Below, piece by piece: positions 46,152-55,671 of a stretch of DNA of 64,000 nt. The stretch's first letter is position 1. Every line of letters begins with the position of its first letter. The notes under the pieces are model-generated. The model was not told where the DNA came from, ran no database searches, and saw nothing but the letters and a program-made list of their open reading frames with translations. The translations under genes and the position numbers were made by a program. The DNA lies in assembly GCA_036493895.1 (NCBI GenBank), contig DASXOZ010000028.1:89172-153171 (forward strand). Direction: 5' to 3'. This DNA is from Candidatus Binatia bacterium (GTDB taxonomy: Bacteria; Desulfobacterota; Binatia; UBA1149; CAITLU01).

Positions 46152-47525
46152 TCAGGCAGCGGCGACGGATTCGTCGGGAATTTCGAGCTCGGCGAGCACG
46201 ACGAGATCGACGGGCTCCGCCGCACCGGCCACCTCGCGATGCGCCAGCTTCCGCCTCGTCGCTGGCGGCGAGTAGCCTGCGGCGAGCGCCGATTCCCAGG
46301 TGCTTGCGCTCGCCAGAGCACGCACCCCCTCGGCCTTGGTATGCTTCTCGAGCTTGGCCGCCAGGTTCACCGGATTGCCGATCACGGTGTATTCGAGCCG
46401 GTCGCAATCCCCCACGGCGCCGAAGACGAGCTCTCCGCTGGCGCACGCTGCGCCGATTCCGAGGCCCGCGGTCCCGGCCTGCGCTGCTGCGCGGCTCCAC
46501 TCGCCGGCGGCGACGATGATGTCGTCGACCGCCCGCAGTGCATCGGCGGCATGCGTCGTGGACTCGGTGGCGGCGCCAAAATGCGCGAGGATCCCGTCGC
46601 CGAGGAACTTGTCGACCGAGCCGCCGTGGGCAAACAGCACCGCGACCATGCGGCGCTGGAACTCGCCCAGCAGCTCGATCACGCGGTCTGCCGGAAGCAT
46701 CGATGCCAGCCGGGTGAATCCGCGCAGATCGATCATCAGCACCGTCGCCTCGCGCAGCTCGCCCTGGCCCGGCCGGATCGCCTCGGCCGAAGTGACGATC
46801 CTGCTGGCGACGTCGGGACTGAAGAAGCGGGTCAGCTCGCGGCGCGCCTGGCCTTCGCTGGCCGCTTCGGCCAGCAGGCGCCGCGACCGCACGGTGCCGA
46901 TCGCAAGCACTCCGGTCACCATCGCGATCGAGACGGCCTTGTCGAGCTCGGCACCAAGCAACACGCGATACCCCATCATGTAGTCGACGAAGCTTCGCGT
47001 GATTTCGGCGTGGCCGGGCCAGATCGCGTACGCGACGAGGACCGTCCACCCGAGGATCGCGGTCGCTCCGGCCAGCAGCAGATAGCGAAAATCGTAGCGA
47101 AGGCTCCTCAGCGCGATGAAGAGGAACACGTAGACGAACGTCGGAGCCTTCAGATAGAACGCCGGCGGCTGGCAGTACTGGATGTGGAAGCTCCAGATCA
47201 GCAGGAACAGCACGGCGATGTCGGTGACGACCGACGCGGCAAGGATCGCCGGGCCGAGCCTTCGGCGCCGCGCCAGCAGCAGGCGGCCGATGACCAGAGG
47301 CGCGTAACCGGCAAGCACCCACGGGACCGGCTCGAAGGAAATGTCGCTGGCCTCGAACCCTTTCGGCGATGCCAGGTACAGCCCTCCGAGCAGCGTGACG
47401 ACGGAGAGTTGCACCCACCCGAGCAGCATTTCGTTGGCGTCTTCGGTACGCGCGATCGCCTCGCGCACTCGTTCGGAAAGGTTGTCGGCGCCCCGGCCGC
47501 GGATAAACGTCTGTAGCAGCTTCAC
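46152..47525 (-). CDS. membrane class III adenylate/guanylate cyclase
   Basis: 457 residues. Six hydrophobic segments occupy about residues 34-212 (WVQLSVVTLLGGLYLA; VPWVLAGYAPLVIGRLLL; AILAASVVTDIAVLFLLIW; FVYVFLFIAL; LLAGATAILGWTVLVAYAI; VSIAMVTGVLAIGTV). The cytosolic catalytic domain spans about 258-395. Metal-binding Asp266 lies in MIDLRGFT and Asp310 in DKFLGDGILAHFG. Base-selecting positions are Lys306 and Thr380, a pair usual for ATP. Asn387 is in VIGNPVNLAAK. The transition-state Arg is replaced by Lys391, a substitution also seen in other bacterial cyclases. The start is GTG 47525. It lies 15 bp before the cNMP-binding NADH dehydrogenase on the same strand, its likely target. Confidence 0.9.
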   Translation of the reverse strand: MKLLQTFIRGRGADNLSERVREAIARTEDANEMLLGWVQLSVVTLLGGLYLASPKGFEASDISFEPVPWVLAGYAPLVIGRLLLARRRRLGPAILAASVVTDIAVLFLLIWSFHIQYCQPPAFYLKAPTFVYVFLFIALRSLRYDFRYLLLAGATAILGWTVLVAYAIWPGHAEITRSFVDYMMGYRVLLGAELDKAVSIAMVTGVLAIGTVRSRRLLAEAASEGQARRELTRFFSPDVASRIVTSAEAIRPGQGELREATVLMIDLRGFTRLASMLPADRVIELLGEFQRRMVAVLFAHGGSVDKFLGDGILAHFGAATESTTHAADALRAVDDIIVAAGEWSRAAAQAGTAGLGIGAACASGELVFGAVGDCDRLEYTVIGNPVNLAAKLEKHTKAEGVRALASASTWESALAAGYSPPATRRKLAHREVAGAAEPVDLVVLAELEIPDESVAAA

Positions 47526-47707
47526 GCGGCCTTGGACGCCGCGGCGACGCCCGCGTTACGCGACCTGCAACCCGTGTAACCACACGGCCGCCCCGGCATC
47601 AGACTGTCCGTGCGGGACTGCGACTTCCACCGGACCGATCGTATTCCGACGCGGAGCGCCGCGTGCTAGCCTGTTCGCCGGACGTCCGTTGCGTCCAGGA
47701 CGATCGA

Positions 47708-47971
47708 GTGGATCCCGGCGAAATCGATTGCAAGTGCTTCGTACGCGGGCTGGCCGACTACGTTGCGGGTGAAACCGACGAGCGCGAACGGGGCCGATTC
47801 GACCGCCACCTGAAGACCTGCCAGGACTGCAGAAGCTACCTGCGCGACTACGAGCTGACCATCGGCCATGCCAAAGACGCGCTGCGCGATGACGATCCCT
47901 CCGTCGCCGACGGCGCGCTCCCCGAAGAATTGAAGGACAAGATCCTGCGCGCGATCCGCCACGATCGCTGA
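47708..47971 (+). CDS. soluble zinc-finger (ZAS) anti-sigma factor
   Basis: 87 residues, no membrane segment. The zinc-binding anti-sigma motif H-x3-C-x2-C is present (His34, Cys38, Cys41 in RHLKTCQDCRSYL), preceded by Cys8-Lys-Cys10. Thiol-bearing ZAS proteins such as RsrA release their sigma factor on oxidation; a redox role here is inference. GTG 47708 (MDPGEIDCKCFVRGLADYV) with a nearby AGGA is preferred over a longer frame. It is the natural partner for the ECF sigma at 43.8 kb, on the same strand but separated by the cyclase/NADH-dehydrogenase pair. It is divergent from the cyclase gene (182-bp gap, 47526-47707) and convergent with GH57. Confidence 0.82.
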   Translation: MDPGEIDCKCFVRGLADYVAGETDERERGRFDRHLKTCQDCRSYLRDYELTIGHAKDALRDDDPSVADGALPEELKDKILRAIRHDR

Positions 47972-48040
47972 TCGTCACGACTCAGGCGATTTCCGCGCGC
48001 GCTGCTTCGCCAGCGCGCGCGGCTCTGCCGTTGTCCGCCG

Positions 48041-49273
48041 TCAGGCAGCGCGTCTGCGCTGCTGCCCGGCGACATCGCTCTCGAGCTGCAGTGCAAGGTC
48101 GGCCAGCACGTTCATGAAGTTAAGATGGGCCTCGTAGGGGCTTTCGTAGGGACGGAAATGTGCGTGCACCTCGCCGTCGCCGAAGCCTTTCGTCGACATG
48201 TAGTAGGCATGGTCGCTGCCGGCCAGTGATCGCCACGCCTCGAGAAGGCCGCTGTCTTGCGCGCCCTTGACCTGCGGCAGCAGCTCGTAGAGGTGCTCGC
48301 ATGCTGCGCGCTGCATGGCGTTTCCGAGCCAGGCGCTCTCATCGCGCGACTGGTCCGCCCACGAAATCACGCCGTCGGCGCAGACAGGACCGGCGACCGG
48401 CAGCAGCGCTGCCTCCCGCGGCAGGTGCATGGAAATCCCTGCGCGGGCGACCGCGGCCGGTAGCGCAGCCAGGAAATCCAGCGACGCGGCGCCGTGGTGC
48501 TCGCCGAACGTCTCGAAATCGAGGAAGACGTTGACGCTCTGGCCACCGGTGGCCGCCACCCACGCGGCCCAGGTCTCGGCGCGCAGCGGCTTGCCGCCCT
48601 CGGCGTGCCCGAAGCGGAACCCGACGTCGTCGCTCAGGCGGTAGTGGCGCAGCAGCACGCGAAGTTGCGGCGCGAGCGCGCTGGCATAAATGCCGGTCGC
48701 GGTGCGCCCGGCGAGGATGCGGTCCGCGCCTTCGGTGAGGACCGCGCGATAACCACGAGCGGAGAGCCAGATCGCCAGGGCGTCGTCGAAGAGCAGCTCG
48801 GTGTTGCGGAAAACCACCGGCCTCACGCCGAATCGCGAATGGATCGCCTCGCGATGCAGTTCGACCTGCTCCTCGAACTCGTCGGTGTCGAGCAGCCAGG
48901 CCAGCGAGTGATGGGAGGTCTCGCCGAGGATCTCGGCCGACCCGCACGCGACCAGCTCGCCGATGTTGTCGATGACGTCCGGGGCCGCCTCCTCGAGCTG
49001 CGCGAGAAGCGTCGATGTGAGCCCGAACGCGACGCGCAGCGGAGCGTCGGCGCGGCGCGCCTGCGACAGCAGCACGGTAGTCGCCGGCCGGTAACAGCGC
49101 TCGACGATCCCATCGAGAATGCTGCGATCGAGCTCGGCGTCGAACCACGATGACGCGAGCTGCGCGCGGGCGGCGCCGCGCACTGCGGCGGCTGTTTTGC
49201 CGATGTCGAATACTCGCATCCGGCGCAGGCGGCGGGGCTGGTGAAGCTGGAAATAGAGGCACAGTCTGGTCAT
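48041..49273 (-). CDS. glycoside hydrolase family 57 (alpha-amylase/branching-type)
   Basis: 410 residues. It starts MTRLCLYFQLHQPRRLRRM, the GH57 N-terminal strand with the QLHQP motif. The catalytic nucleophile Glu is in VFRNTELLFDDALAIWL and the acid/base Asp in VFLDFETFGEHHG. SAEILGETSHHSLAWLLD is another GH57 conserved block. The length of about 400 fits the shorter alpha-amylase-like GH57 group acting on alpha-1,4-glucans. The start ATG at 49273 overlaps the glycosyltransferase stop (ATGA), so breakdown and synthesis enzymes are coupled. Confidence 0.9.
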   Translation of the reverse strand: MTRLCLYFQLHQPRRLRRMRVFDIGKTAAAVRGAARAQLASSWFDAELDRSILDGIVERCYRPATTVLLSQARRADAPLRVAFGLTSTLLAQLEEAAPDVIDNIGELVACGSAEILGETSHHSLAWLLDTDEFEEQVELHREAIHSRFGVRPVVFRNTELLFDDALAIWLSARGYRAVLTEGADRILAGRTATGIYASALAPQLRVLLRHYRLSDDVGFRFGHAEGGKPLRAETWAAWVAATGGQSVNVFLDFETFGEHHGAASLDFLAALPAAVARAGISMHLPREAALLPVAGPVCADGVISWADQSRDESAWLGNAMQRAACEHLYELLPQVKGAQDSGLLEAWRSLAGSDHAYYMSTKGFGDGEVHAHFRPYESPYEAHLNFMNVLADLALQLESDVAGQQRRRAA

Positions 49274-50718
49274 CGTGTTTCTCCCGTTACCGGTCTCGTC
49301 GCGTCGCTTGCCGCGGCGACCTCATCGAAAACTTCGAGCAGGCGCCGGGCCGGTGCTTGCCAGCCGAGCCTGAGCGCTTCCTTTCTTCCGGCAGCGCCGA
49401 GGCTGGAAGCGAGCGCCGCATGGTCGATCACGCCGATGATCTTGTCGGCCAGCTCTTCGGTCTCCCAGAAGTCGACTTTCAGGCAGTGGCGGATCACCTC
49501 GCTGACGCCGGACTGGCGACTGACGATCGCCGGCGTCCCGCGAAGCATCGCTTCGATCGGCACCAGGCCGAAGGGCTCGCTGACGCTCGGCATCACGAAC
49601 ACGTCCGCCATCGCATAGGCGCGCGAAATGTCGTCGCCGCTGAGGAAGCCCGTGAAGAAGAGACTCGAGGCAAGACCGAGCTCGGCGGCACGCTCGACCA
49701 TCTCAGGCAGCAACTCGCCGCTGCCGGCGACGACGAAGATCGTTTCCGGACGCAGCCCGCGCACCAGCGCAGCGGCCCTCAGGAACCACTCCGGCCCTTT
49801 CTGTGCGGTGAGCCGGCCGAGGAAGAGCACGACGGGGCGCTCGCCGGCCAGAGGCGGAAGTCCGCGAATGGCGGCCGCATCGTGGGCCGGCTCGGTGCCG
49901 TTGTGAACGACGCGCAGCTTGTCGGGGCTGACGGCGGGATACTGCTCGAGAATCGCGCGGCGCGTAAAATCGCTGACCGCAACGATGCGGTCGGCGGCGC
50001 AGAGTCCAGCTTCTTCCAGCTCGCGGATCTTCTCGCTGCCGCGGCCGCCGCCACTGCGGTCGCCCTCGGTCGAGTGCACGTGCAGCACGAGAGGTTTGCC
50101 CGAGACTTTGCGCGCTGCGACGCCGGCGGCGAACGTCATCCAGTCGTGGCAGTGGATCACGTCGTGCGCGGTAGTCGCCGCAATCGCGGAGGCGGCCGCA
50201 GCCAGCCTCTCGACCTCGCGCAGCAGGTCGCCTCCATAGAGGGAAGCATCCGCACGCGCGCTGCCTGGAGACGTCGACGCACCACCTGCGACACTGCCCG
50301 CTGTCGCACGGCCCGACGTAGTCGTGAAGAGATGGTGGTACGACTGCTGGGTCTGGTAGGGCGCAAGCAGCGACTCGAAGCGGATCTCCTGTTGATGGGT
50401 GGATGGCGCGTCGCCGGACAGCTCATCGCGAACGCCGCTGGCGATTGCCGCTGGCGCTTCGGGCTGCGGTGCGAGCTCGCGCGCACTGACGACGCGGATG
50501 CCGCCTGCTTCGACGGGACGCGGAAGTTTCGGCAGGACGAAGGTCAGATCCACTCCCTCGTCGGCCAGCGCGCGGGCCAGGCCCGCGCAGGCTACGCCGA
50601 GCCCGCCGGACAGAACCGGCGCGAATTCCCAGCCGAAGCTCAGCACTCGAAGCTCGCGGCGGGAGCCGGCGCCCGGGGCGGACGCCGGCCTGATGGGGTG
50701 GGAGTCTTGGGGAGACAC
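49270..50718 (-). CDS. glycogen-synthase-like glycosyltransferase (GT4/GT5)
   Basis: 482 residues from GTG 50718. GT-B fold: the N-terminal half has FGWEFAPVLSGGLGVACAGLARAL, with the GGL nucleotide-sugar motif, and VIHCHDWMTFAAG. The C-terminal half has VVLFLGRLTAQKGPEWFLRA and MPSVSEPFGLVPIEAML, the E-x7-E retaining-transferase motif. A polar insertion lies at about residues 80-160. The frame is open to 50835, overlapping the divergent glucose dehydrogenase start, so a later start such as 50718 is favoured. Glucan, trehalose or polysaccharide synthesis are all possible. Coupling to GH57 suggests alpha-glucan metabolism. Confidence 0.85.
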   Translation of the reverse strand: MSPQDSHPIRPASAPGAGSRRELRVLSFGWEFAPVLSGGLGVACAGLARALADEGVDLTFVLPKLPRPVEAGGIRVVSARELAPQPEAPAAIASGVRDELSGDAPSTHQQEIRFESLLAPYQTQQSYHHLFTTTSGRATAGSVAGGASTSPGSARADASLYGGDLLREVERLAAAASAIAATTAHDVIHCHDWMTFAAGVAARKVSGKPLVLHVHSTEGDRSGGGRGSEKIRELEEAGLCAADRIVAVSDFTRRAILEQYPAVSPDKLRVVHNGTEPAHDAAAIRGLPPLAGERPVVLFLGRLTAQKGPEWFLRAAALVRGLRPETIFVVAGSGELLPEMVERAAELGLASSLFFTGFLSGDDISRAYAMADVFVMPSVSEPFGLVPIEAMLRGTPAIVSRQSGVSEVIRHCLKVDFWETEELADKIIGVIDHAALASSLGAAGRKEALRLGWQAPARRLLEVFDEVAAASDATRPVTGETR

Positions 50719-50797
50719 GCACTTCGATGACGCCGGCCCGCTGCGGTTACAGCATCGAATCGTGAAACCATCGGCGCGCCGCGGCGTCGGAGCGGTC

Positions 50798-51913
50798 ATG
50801 AAAGCCATCACCGTTTCCCCGACTTCGCGCACCATTTCGCTTCAGGACATCGCCGAGCCGGCCAGTCGGCTCGGGCCGGGCCAGGTGCGCGTTCGCATCC
50901 TGGACGTCGGCATCTGCGGCACGGATCGCGAAATCTGCTGCTTCGACTACGGGCAGCCGCCGGAGGGCTGCGAGCACCTGGTGATCGGTCACGAATCCCT
51001 CGGCGAGGTCGTCGAGACTGCTCCCGACGTGACGACGGTGGACGCGGGCGACCTCGTCGTGCCGACGGTGCGCCGGCCCTGTCATCACGAGGAATGCGCA
51101 GCCTGCACCAGCTCGCGCCAGGACTTCTGCTATACCGGCGACTTCGTCGAGCGCGGCATCAAGCAGGCGCACGGCTACATGACCGAGCTCGTCGTCGATC
51201 ACGAGCGGTACATGAACGTGCTGCCGAAGAGCCTGCGCGACGTCGGCGTGCTGGTCGAGCCGCTGACGATCGCCGAGAAGGCGCTCGAGCAGATCTGGCA
51301 GGTGCAGCAGCGCCTGCCGTGGGCCTGCCCGGTAGTGCCGGGCACCAAAGGCGGCAATTGCCATCGCGCCGTCGTGCTCGGAGCGGGGCCGGTAGGGCTG
51401 CTCGGCGCGATGGCGCTGGCGGCCAACGACTTCGATACGTTCGTCTACTCGCGCGAGCCGCACGGATCGGCCAAATCGCGTCTGGTCGAAAGCTTCGGCG
51501 CGCACTACATCTCGGCCGCGGACACGCCGGTCAAGGACCTCGGCAAGCAGGTCGGCAATATCGACGTGATCTACGAGGCGGCCGGCGCTTCCAGCGTGGC
51601 CTTCGACGCGATGGGCTCGCTCGGCACCAACGGCATTTTCGTGTTTACCGGAGTGCCCGGCCGCAAGGGTCCGATCCCGGTCGATACCGATGTGCTGATG
51701 CGCAGTCTCGTGCTGAAAAACCAGGTCGTATTCGGCACGGTCAATGCTGGAAAAACTTCGTTCGAACACGCGGTCAGCGACCTCGCCCGCTTCTGCGAGC
51801 TGTGGCCGGGTGCGGTCCATTCCCTGATCTCGTCGCGACGACGCGTCGATGACTACCGCGAGCCTCTGCTCGGCAAGCCCGACGGCATCAAGAATGTCCT
51901 CACGTTCGGCTGA
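50798..51913 (+). CDS. zinc-dependent glucose 1-dehydrogenase (MDR superfamily)
   Basis: 371 residues. Medium-chain dehydrogenase with the glucose dehydrogenase pattern: MKAITVSPTSRTISLQDI start, catalytic zinc ligands in DVGICGTDREICCFDYG and LVIGHESLGEVVE, and a structural zinc Cys cluster region RRPCHHEECAACTSSRQDFC. The NAD(P) motif is AVVLGAGPVGLLGAMAL and the C-terminal Glu_dehyd_C-type domain starts FVYSREPHG. It probably oxidises glucose to gluconolactone. This would pair with the secreted SMP-30 lactonase only if products met; they are in different compartments. It is divergent from the glycosyltransferase gene. Confidence 0.9.
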   Translation: MKAITVSPTSRTISLQDIAEPASRLGPGQVRVRILDVGICGTDREICCFDYGQPPEGCEHLVIGHESLGEVVETAPDVTTVDAGDLVVPTVRRPCHHEECAACTSSRQDFCYTGDFVERGIKQAHGYMTELVVDHERYMNVLPKSLRDVGVLVEPLTIAEKALEQIWQVQQRLPWACPVVPGTKGGNCHRAVVLGAGPVGLLGAMALAANDFDTFVYSREPHGSAKSRLVESFGAHYISAADTPVKDLGKQVGNIDVIYEAAGASSVAFDAMGSLGTNGIFVFTGVPGRKGPIPVDTDVLMRSLVLKNQVVFGTVNAGKTSFEHAVSDLARFCELWPGAVHSLISSRRRVDDYREPLLGKPDGIKNVLTFG

Positions 51914-52024
51914 AAGCCCGCCGCCGTGGCTCGGGGCCGGCGGCCCCGGCGGCTTCGCTTGCGGCAAGCCTTGCCGGCAATGGCGTAACCGGGGCGCCGC
52001 AAGCATCATCGAACGCCTTGCGAG

Positions 52025-54802
52025 GTGAGCAAATTGCAGACCCAGAAAACCAGGAGCGATTCCAACGACACCGGCAAGGGCGCCCGCCGCGCCTCGCGAG
52101 GTGACGGGAAGGCAAGCGTCTCGCCGAAATCGGCGCCGAAAGCCGAAGCGGAACGAGCTCGCCTCGCCGACGATGCGGCACGAACACGCAACTGGAAACG
52201 CTGGGGTCCCTACCTTTCCGAACGCCAGTGGGGAACCGTGCGCGAGGACTATTCGCCGTGGGGTTCCTGCTGGGACTATTTCCCGCATGACCACGCACGC
52301 TCGCGTGCCTATCGCTGGGGTGAGGACGGATTGCTCGGCATCAGCGACCGCGAGGGACGGCTGTGCTTCGCGCTGGCGCTGTGGAACGGCAACGATCCGA
52401 TTCTCAAAGAAAGGCTCTTCGGGCTCACCGGTCCCGAAGGCAATCACGGCGAAGACGTCAAGGAATGTTACTACTACCTCGACTCGACGCCGACGCACTC
52501 GTTCCTCGAGGCTCTGTACAAGTATCCGCAGGCCGCGTTTCCGTACGGCCGGCTGGTCGAAGAGAACCGGCGGCGTGGCAAGAACGACGGCGAGTTCGAG
52601 CTGGCCGACACCGGCGTATTCGACGAACATCGCTACTTCGACGTGCGCGTCGAGTACGCCAAGGCGTCCCCGGATGACATCGCGATCCGTGTGACGATCG
52701 CCAATCGCGGCCCGGAGCCGGCAACGATCGACGTGCTGCCGTCGCTGTGGTTCCGCAACACCTGGTCGTGGGGACGCCACGGCGAAGGCTACTGGCCCAA
52801 ACCGGCGATCGAGCGCGAAGACGGCCGCTTCGTTGCCGAACACGCGAGCCTCGGCCGCTTCGTGCTGCAGGGCGCGCCGGTCGCCGGCAAGGCGCCCGAG
52901 TTGCTTCTGACGGACAACGAGACCAATTCCCAAAAATTGTTCGGGTCGCCCGGCCCCGCTCACGCCAAAGATGCGTTCCACGACTACGTGATCGATGGGC
53001 AGCGCTCCGCGCTGATCGAGAATGGACCGGGAACCAAGGCGGCTTTTCGCTACCACCTCGCCATCCCCGCAGGCGGCGAGCAGGTGCTGCACCTGAGACT
53101 GACAGTCGCCAACGAAGCTGCCGAGCCGGCGGTCGCGCTCGGTGAAGACTTCGACCGCGTGCTCGAGGCGCGGCGCGCCGAGGCCGATGCGTTCTTCGCC
53201 GACCTGACGCCGCCGGGCCTCGATGCCGATGCGAAGCGCGTGCTGCGCCAGGCATACGCGGGACTGCTCTGGTCGAAACAATTCTACCATTACGCAGTCG
53301 GCGACTGGCTCCACGGCGATCCCGCGCAGCCTGCACCGCCGCAGTCCAGGCAAGGCGGCCGTAACACGGAGTGGGGCCATCTCTACAACCGCGACGTGAT
53401 CTCGATGCCCGACAAGTGGGAATACCCGTGGTACGCGGCCTGGGATCTCGCGTTCCACATGATCCCGCTCGCGCGAGTCGACCCGTACTTTCCAAAGGAG
53501 CAGCTCCAGCTCTTCCTGCGCGAATGGTACATGCATCCGAACGGCCAGATCCCCGCCTACGAGTTCGCGATGGGCGACGTCAATCCGCCCGTCCACGCGT
53601 GGAGCGTGTGGCGCGTCTACAAGATGACCGGCGACAAGGGCAGCCGCGACCGCGTCTTCCTCGCGCGCTGCTTCCACAAGCTGCTGCTGAACTTCACGTG
53701 GTGGGTCAACCGCAAGGACACGGCGGGACGCAACCTGTTCTCGGGCGGATTCCTCGGCCTCGACAACATCGGCGTCTTCGATCGTTCGAAACCGCTGCCC
53801 ACCGGCGGCTATCTCGAGCAGGCCGACGGCACGGCCTGGATGGCGTTCTTCTGCGCGACGATGCTGTCGATGGCTCTCGAGCTGGCGTCCGGCGATCCGG
53901 CGTACGAGGATGTCGCGAGCAAGTTCTTCGAGCATTTCGTCGCGATCGCCAACGCGATGAACCACCTCGGCGGCAACGGCCTGTGGGACGAGGAGGACGG
54001 CTTCTACTACGACCAGCTCCACACCGACGGCGCTGGCAGGCCGCTGAAGGTTCGCTCACTGGTCGGCCTGCTGCCGATCATTACCGTCGAAGTGCTCGAA
54101 GCCTCGGCGATCGAGCGTCTGCCTGGCTTCGCGCGGCGCATGCAATGGTTCCTCGACAATCGCAGCGACCTGGCCGGCAACATTTCGTACATGTGCTCGC
54201 ACGACGCGCCCGACGACGGCCGTCACGGTCACCGGCTGCTGGCCATTCCGTCACGGGATCGACTGGGCCGCGTGCTCGCGCGCATGCTGGATGAGAAGGA
54301 GTTCCTCTCGCCCTGGGGAATCCGCTCCGTTTCCAAGGTGCACGAGCACGAGCCGTACGTGTTGTCCCTCGGCGGGGAAGAACACCGCGTGACGTACGTG
54401 CCGGGCGAGTCCGACACCGGGCTGTTCGGCGGCAACTCGAACTGGCGCGGGCCGGTTTGGTTTCCGATCAACTACCTGCTGGTCGAAGCGCTGGAGCGCT
54501 ATCACCATTTCTACGGCGACTCCTTCCAGGTCGAATGTCCGACCGGCTCCGGAATCGTGATGAACCTCGAGCAGGTCGCGCGCGAGCTCGCGCGCCGTCT
54601 CGGGTCGATTTTCCTCGCCGACCAGAGCGGACGACGACCCTGCCATGGCGACGACGCGCGCTATCAAAGCGATCCGCACTGGAAAGACCTCGTGCTCTTC
54701 CACGAATACTTCCACGGCGAGACTGGACGCGGGCTCGGCGCCAGCCACCAGACAGGCTGGACGGCGCTCGTCACGCGCTGCCTCGAGCGCACCGTGAAAT
54801 AG
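52025..54802 (+). CDS. GH63-like (MGH1-type) glucosidase
   Basis: 925 residues. After a charged Lys/Ser/Ala-rich leader of about 55 residues comes a beta-sandwich domain ([20 protein letters not shown], with [20 protein letters not shown]). A C-terminal (alpha/alpha)6 barrel follows ([80 protein letters not shown]). These blocks match the mannosyl-oligosaccharide-glucosidase-like/MGH1 family, whose bacterial members cut glucosylglycerate, mannosylglycerate or related small glucosides. No signal peptide is seen, so it is cytosolic. The start GTG at 52025 follows GCGAGGT. A compatible-solute role would fit the aquaporin that follows. Confidence 0.85.
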   Translation: MSKLQTQKTRSDSNDTGKGARRASRGDGKASVSPKSAPKAEAERARLADDAARTRNWKRWGPYLSERQWGTVREDYSPWGSCWDYFPHDHARSRAYRWGEDGLLGISDREGRLCFALALWNGNDPILKERLFGLTGPEGNHGEDVKECYYYLDSTPTHSFLEALYKYPQAAFPYGRLVEENRRRGKNDGEFELADTGVFDEHRYFDVRVEYAKASPDDIAIRVTIANRGPEPATIDVLPSLWFRNTWSWGRHGEGYWPKPAIEREDGRFVAEHASLGRFVLQGAPVAGKAPELLLTDNETNSQKLFGSPGPAHAKDAFHDYVIDGQRSALIENGPGTKAAFRYHLAIPAGGEQVLHLRLTVANEAAEPAVALGEDFDRVLEARRAEADAFFADLTPPGLDADAKRVLRQAYAGLLWSKQFYHYAVGDWLHGDPAQPAPPQSRQGGRNTEWGHLYNRDVISMPDKWEYPWYAAWDLAFHMIPLARVDPYFPKEQLQLFLREWYMHPNGQIPAYEFAMGDVNPPVHAWSVWRVYKMTGDKGSRDRVFLARCFHKLLLNFTWWVNRKDTAGRNLFSGGFLGLDNIGVFDRSKPLPTGGYLEQADGTAWMAFFCATMLSMALELASGDPAYEDVASKFFEHFVAIANAMNHLGGNGLWDEEDGFYYDQLHTDGAGRPLKVRSLVGLLPIITVEVLEASAIERLPGFARRMQWFLDNRSDLAGNISYMCSHDAPDDGRHGHRLLAIPSRDRLGRVLARMLDEKEFLSPWGIRSVSKVHEHEPYVLSLGGEEHRVTYVPGESDTGLFGGNSNWRGPVWFPINYLLVEALERYHHFYGDSFQVECPTGSGIVMNLEQVARELARRLGSIFLADQSGRRPCHGDDARYQSDPHWKDLVLFHEYFHGETGRGLGASHQTGWTALVTRCLERTVK

Positions 54803-54843
54803 GCGCGCCGTAACCACGTCGTGCAGCGGGCATCGAAACTTCG

Positions 54844-55632
54844 ATGCTGCGACAACCCGACTATGGTGCGTACTGGATCGAAGCAGCCGGTCTCGGCGTC
54901 TTCATGCTGTCCGCCTGCGTCTTCGCAACGCTGCTGGAAGATCCTTCGTCGCTGCTTCGCATGGCAGCCGGCCGCTCTCTTTCCGACCCGTTCCTTCGCC
55001 GCTGCCTGATGGGCGCGGCGATGGGCGCAACGGCGCTGGCGATCTTCTATTCGCCGTGGGCGAAACGCTCGGGCGCACACATCAATCCCGCAGTGACGCT
55101 GACCTTCTGGAGGCTCGGACGCATCGGCACCGCGGATGGGCTTGCGTACGCCTTCGCCCAGCTCGCGGGTGGAACGCTCGGCGTGGTGGCGGGTGCGGCT
55201 CTTGCAGGGCCGGGCATTGCCAGTCCTTTCGTCCACTATGCTGTCACGGTCCCCGGCCCCGCAGGACCCGGCGCCGCGTTGCTGGGCGAGACAGGGATCT
55301 GCTTCGCGATGATGAGCGCCGTGCTCGTCTGCTCGTCGTCGGCGCGGCTGCAGCCTTTCGGCGGCCTTGCCTGCGCGACGCTGCTCGCGTTCTTCATCGT
55401 CTTCGAATCGCCGCTGTCGGGCACCAGCCTGAATCCGGCCCGCACGCTGGCCTCTGCCGTCGTGGCGGGCACCTGGACCGGCGCCTGGATTTACTTCGTC
55501 GCGCCGCCGCTCGGGATGCTTGCTGCCGCGGAGCTTCACCTCCGGATGATGCGCCCGCGCGACTCGTCCCCCGCCGAGCGCACTGCTGAAACGCCATCAC
55601 CGAACGTGTTCGCACCTCAAACTTGCGACTGA
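54844..55632 (+). CDS. aquaporin / MIP-family channel
   Basis: 262 residues, six hydrophobic helices. Both NPA boxes are intact: AHINPAVTLTFW and TSLNPARTLASA; the latter supplies the selectivity-filter Arg. Residues in the other filter positions cannot be assigned by eye, so water versus glycerol or other small solutes is open. The C-terminal 25 residues are a polar tail. It lies 41 bp after the GH63-like gene, same strand, and 39 bp before the GMC oxidoreductase. It may therefore be in an osmolyte-related operon. Confidence 0.92.
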   Translation: MLRQPDYGAYWIEAAGLGVFMLSACVFATLLEDPSSLLRMAAGRSLSDPFLRRCLMGAAMGATALAIFYSPWAKRSGAHINPAVTLTFWRLGRIGTADGLAYAFAQLAGGTLGVVAGAALAGPGIASPFVHYAVTVPGPAGPGAALLGETGICFAMMSAVLVCSSSARLQPFGGLACATLLAFFIVFESPLSGTSLNPARTLASAVVAGTWTGAWIYFVAPPLGMLAAAELHLRMMRPRDSSPAERTAETPSPNVFAPQTCD

Positions 55633-55671
55633 GACCGTTGCCCGCAAGGGCGATGAATAAAGGAGAACCCG

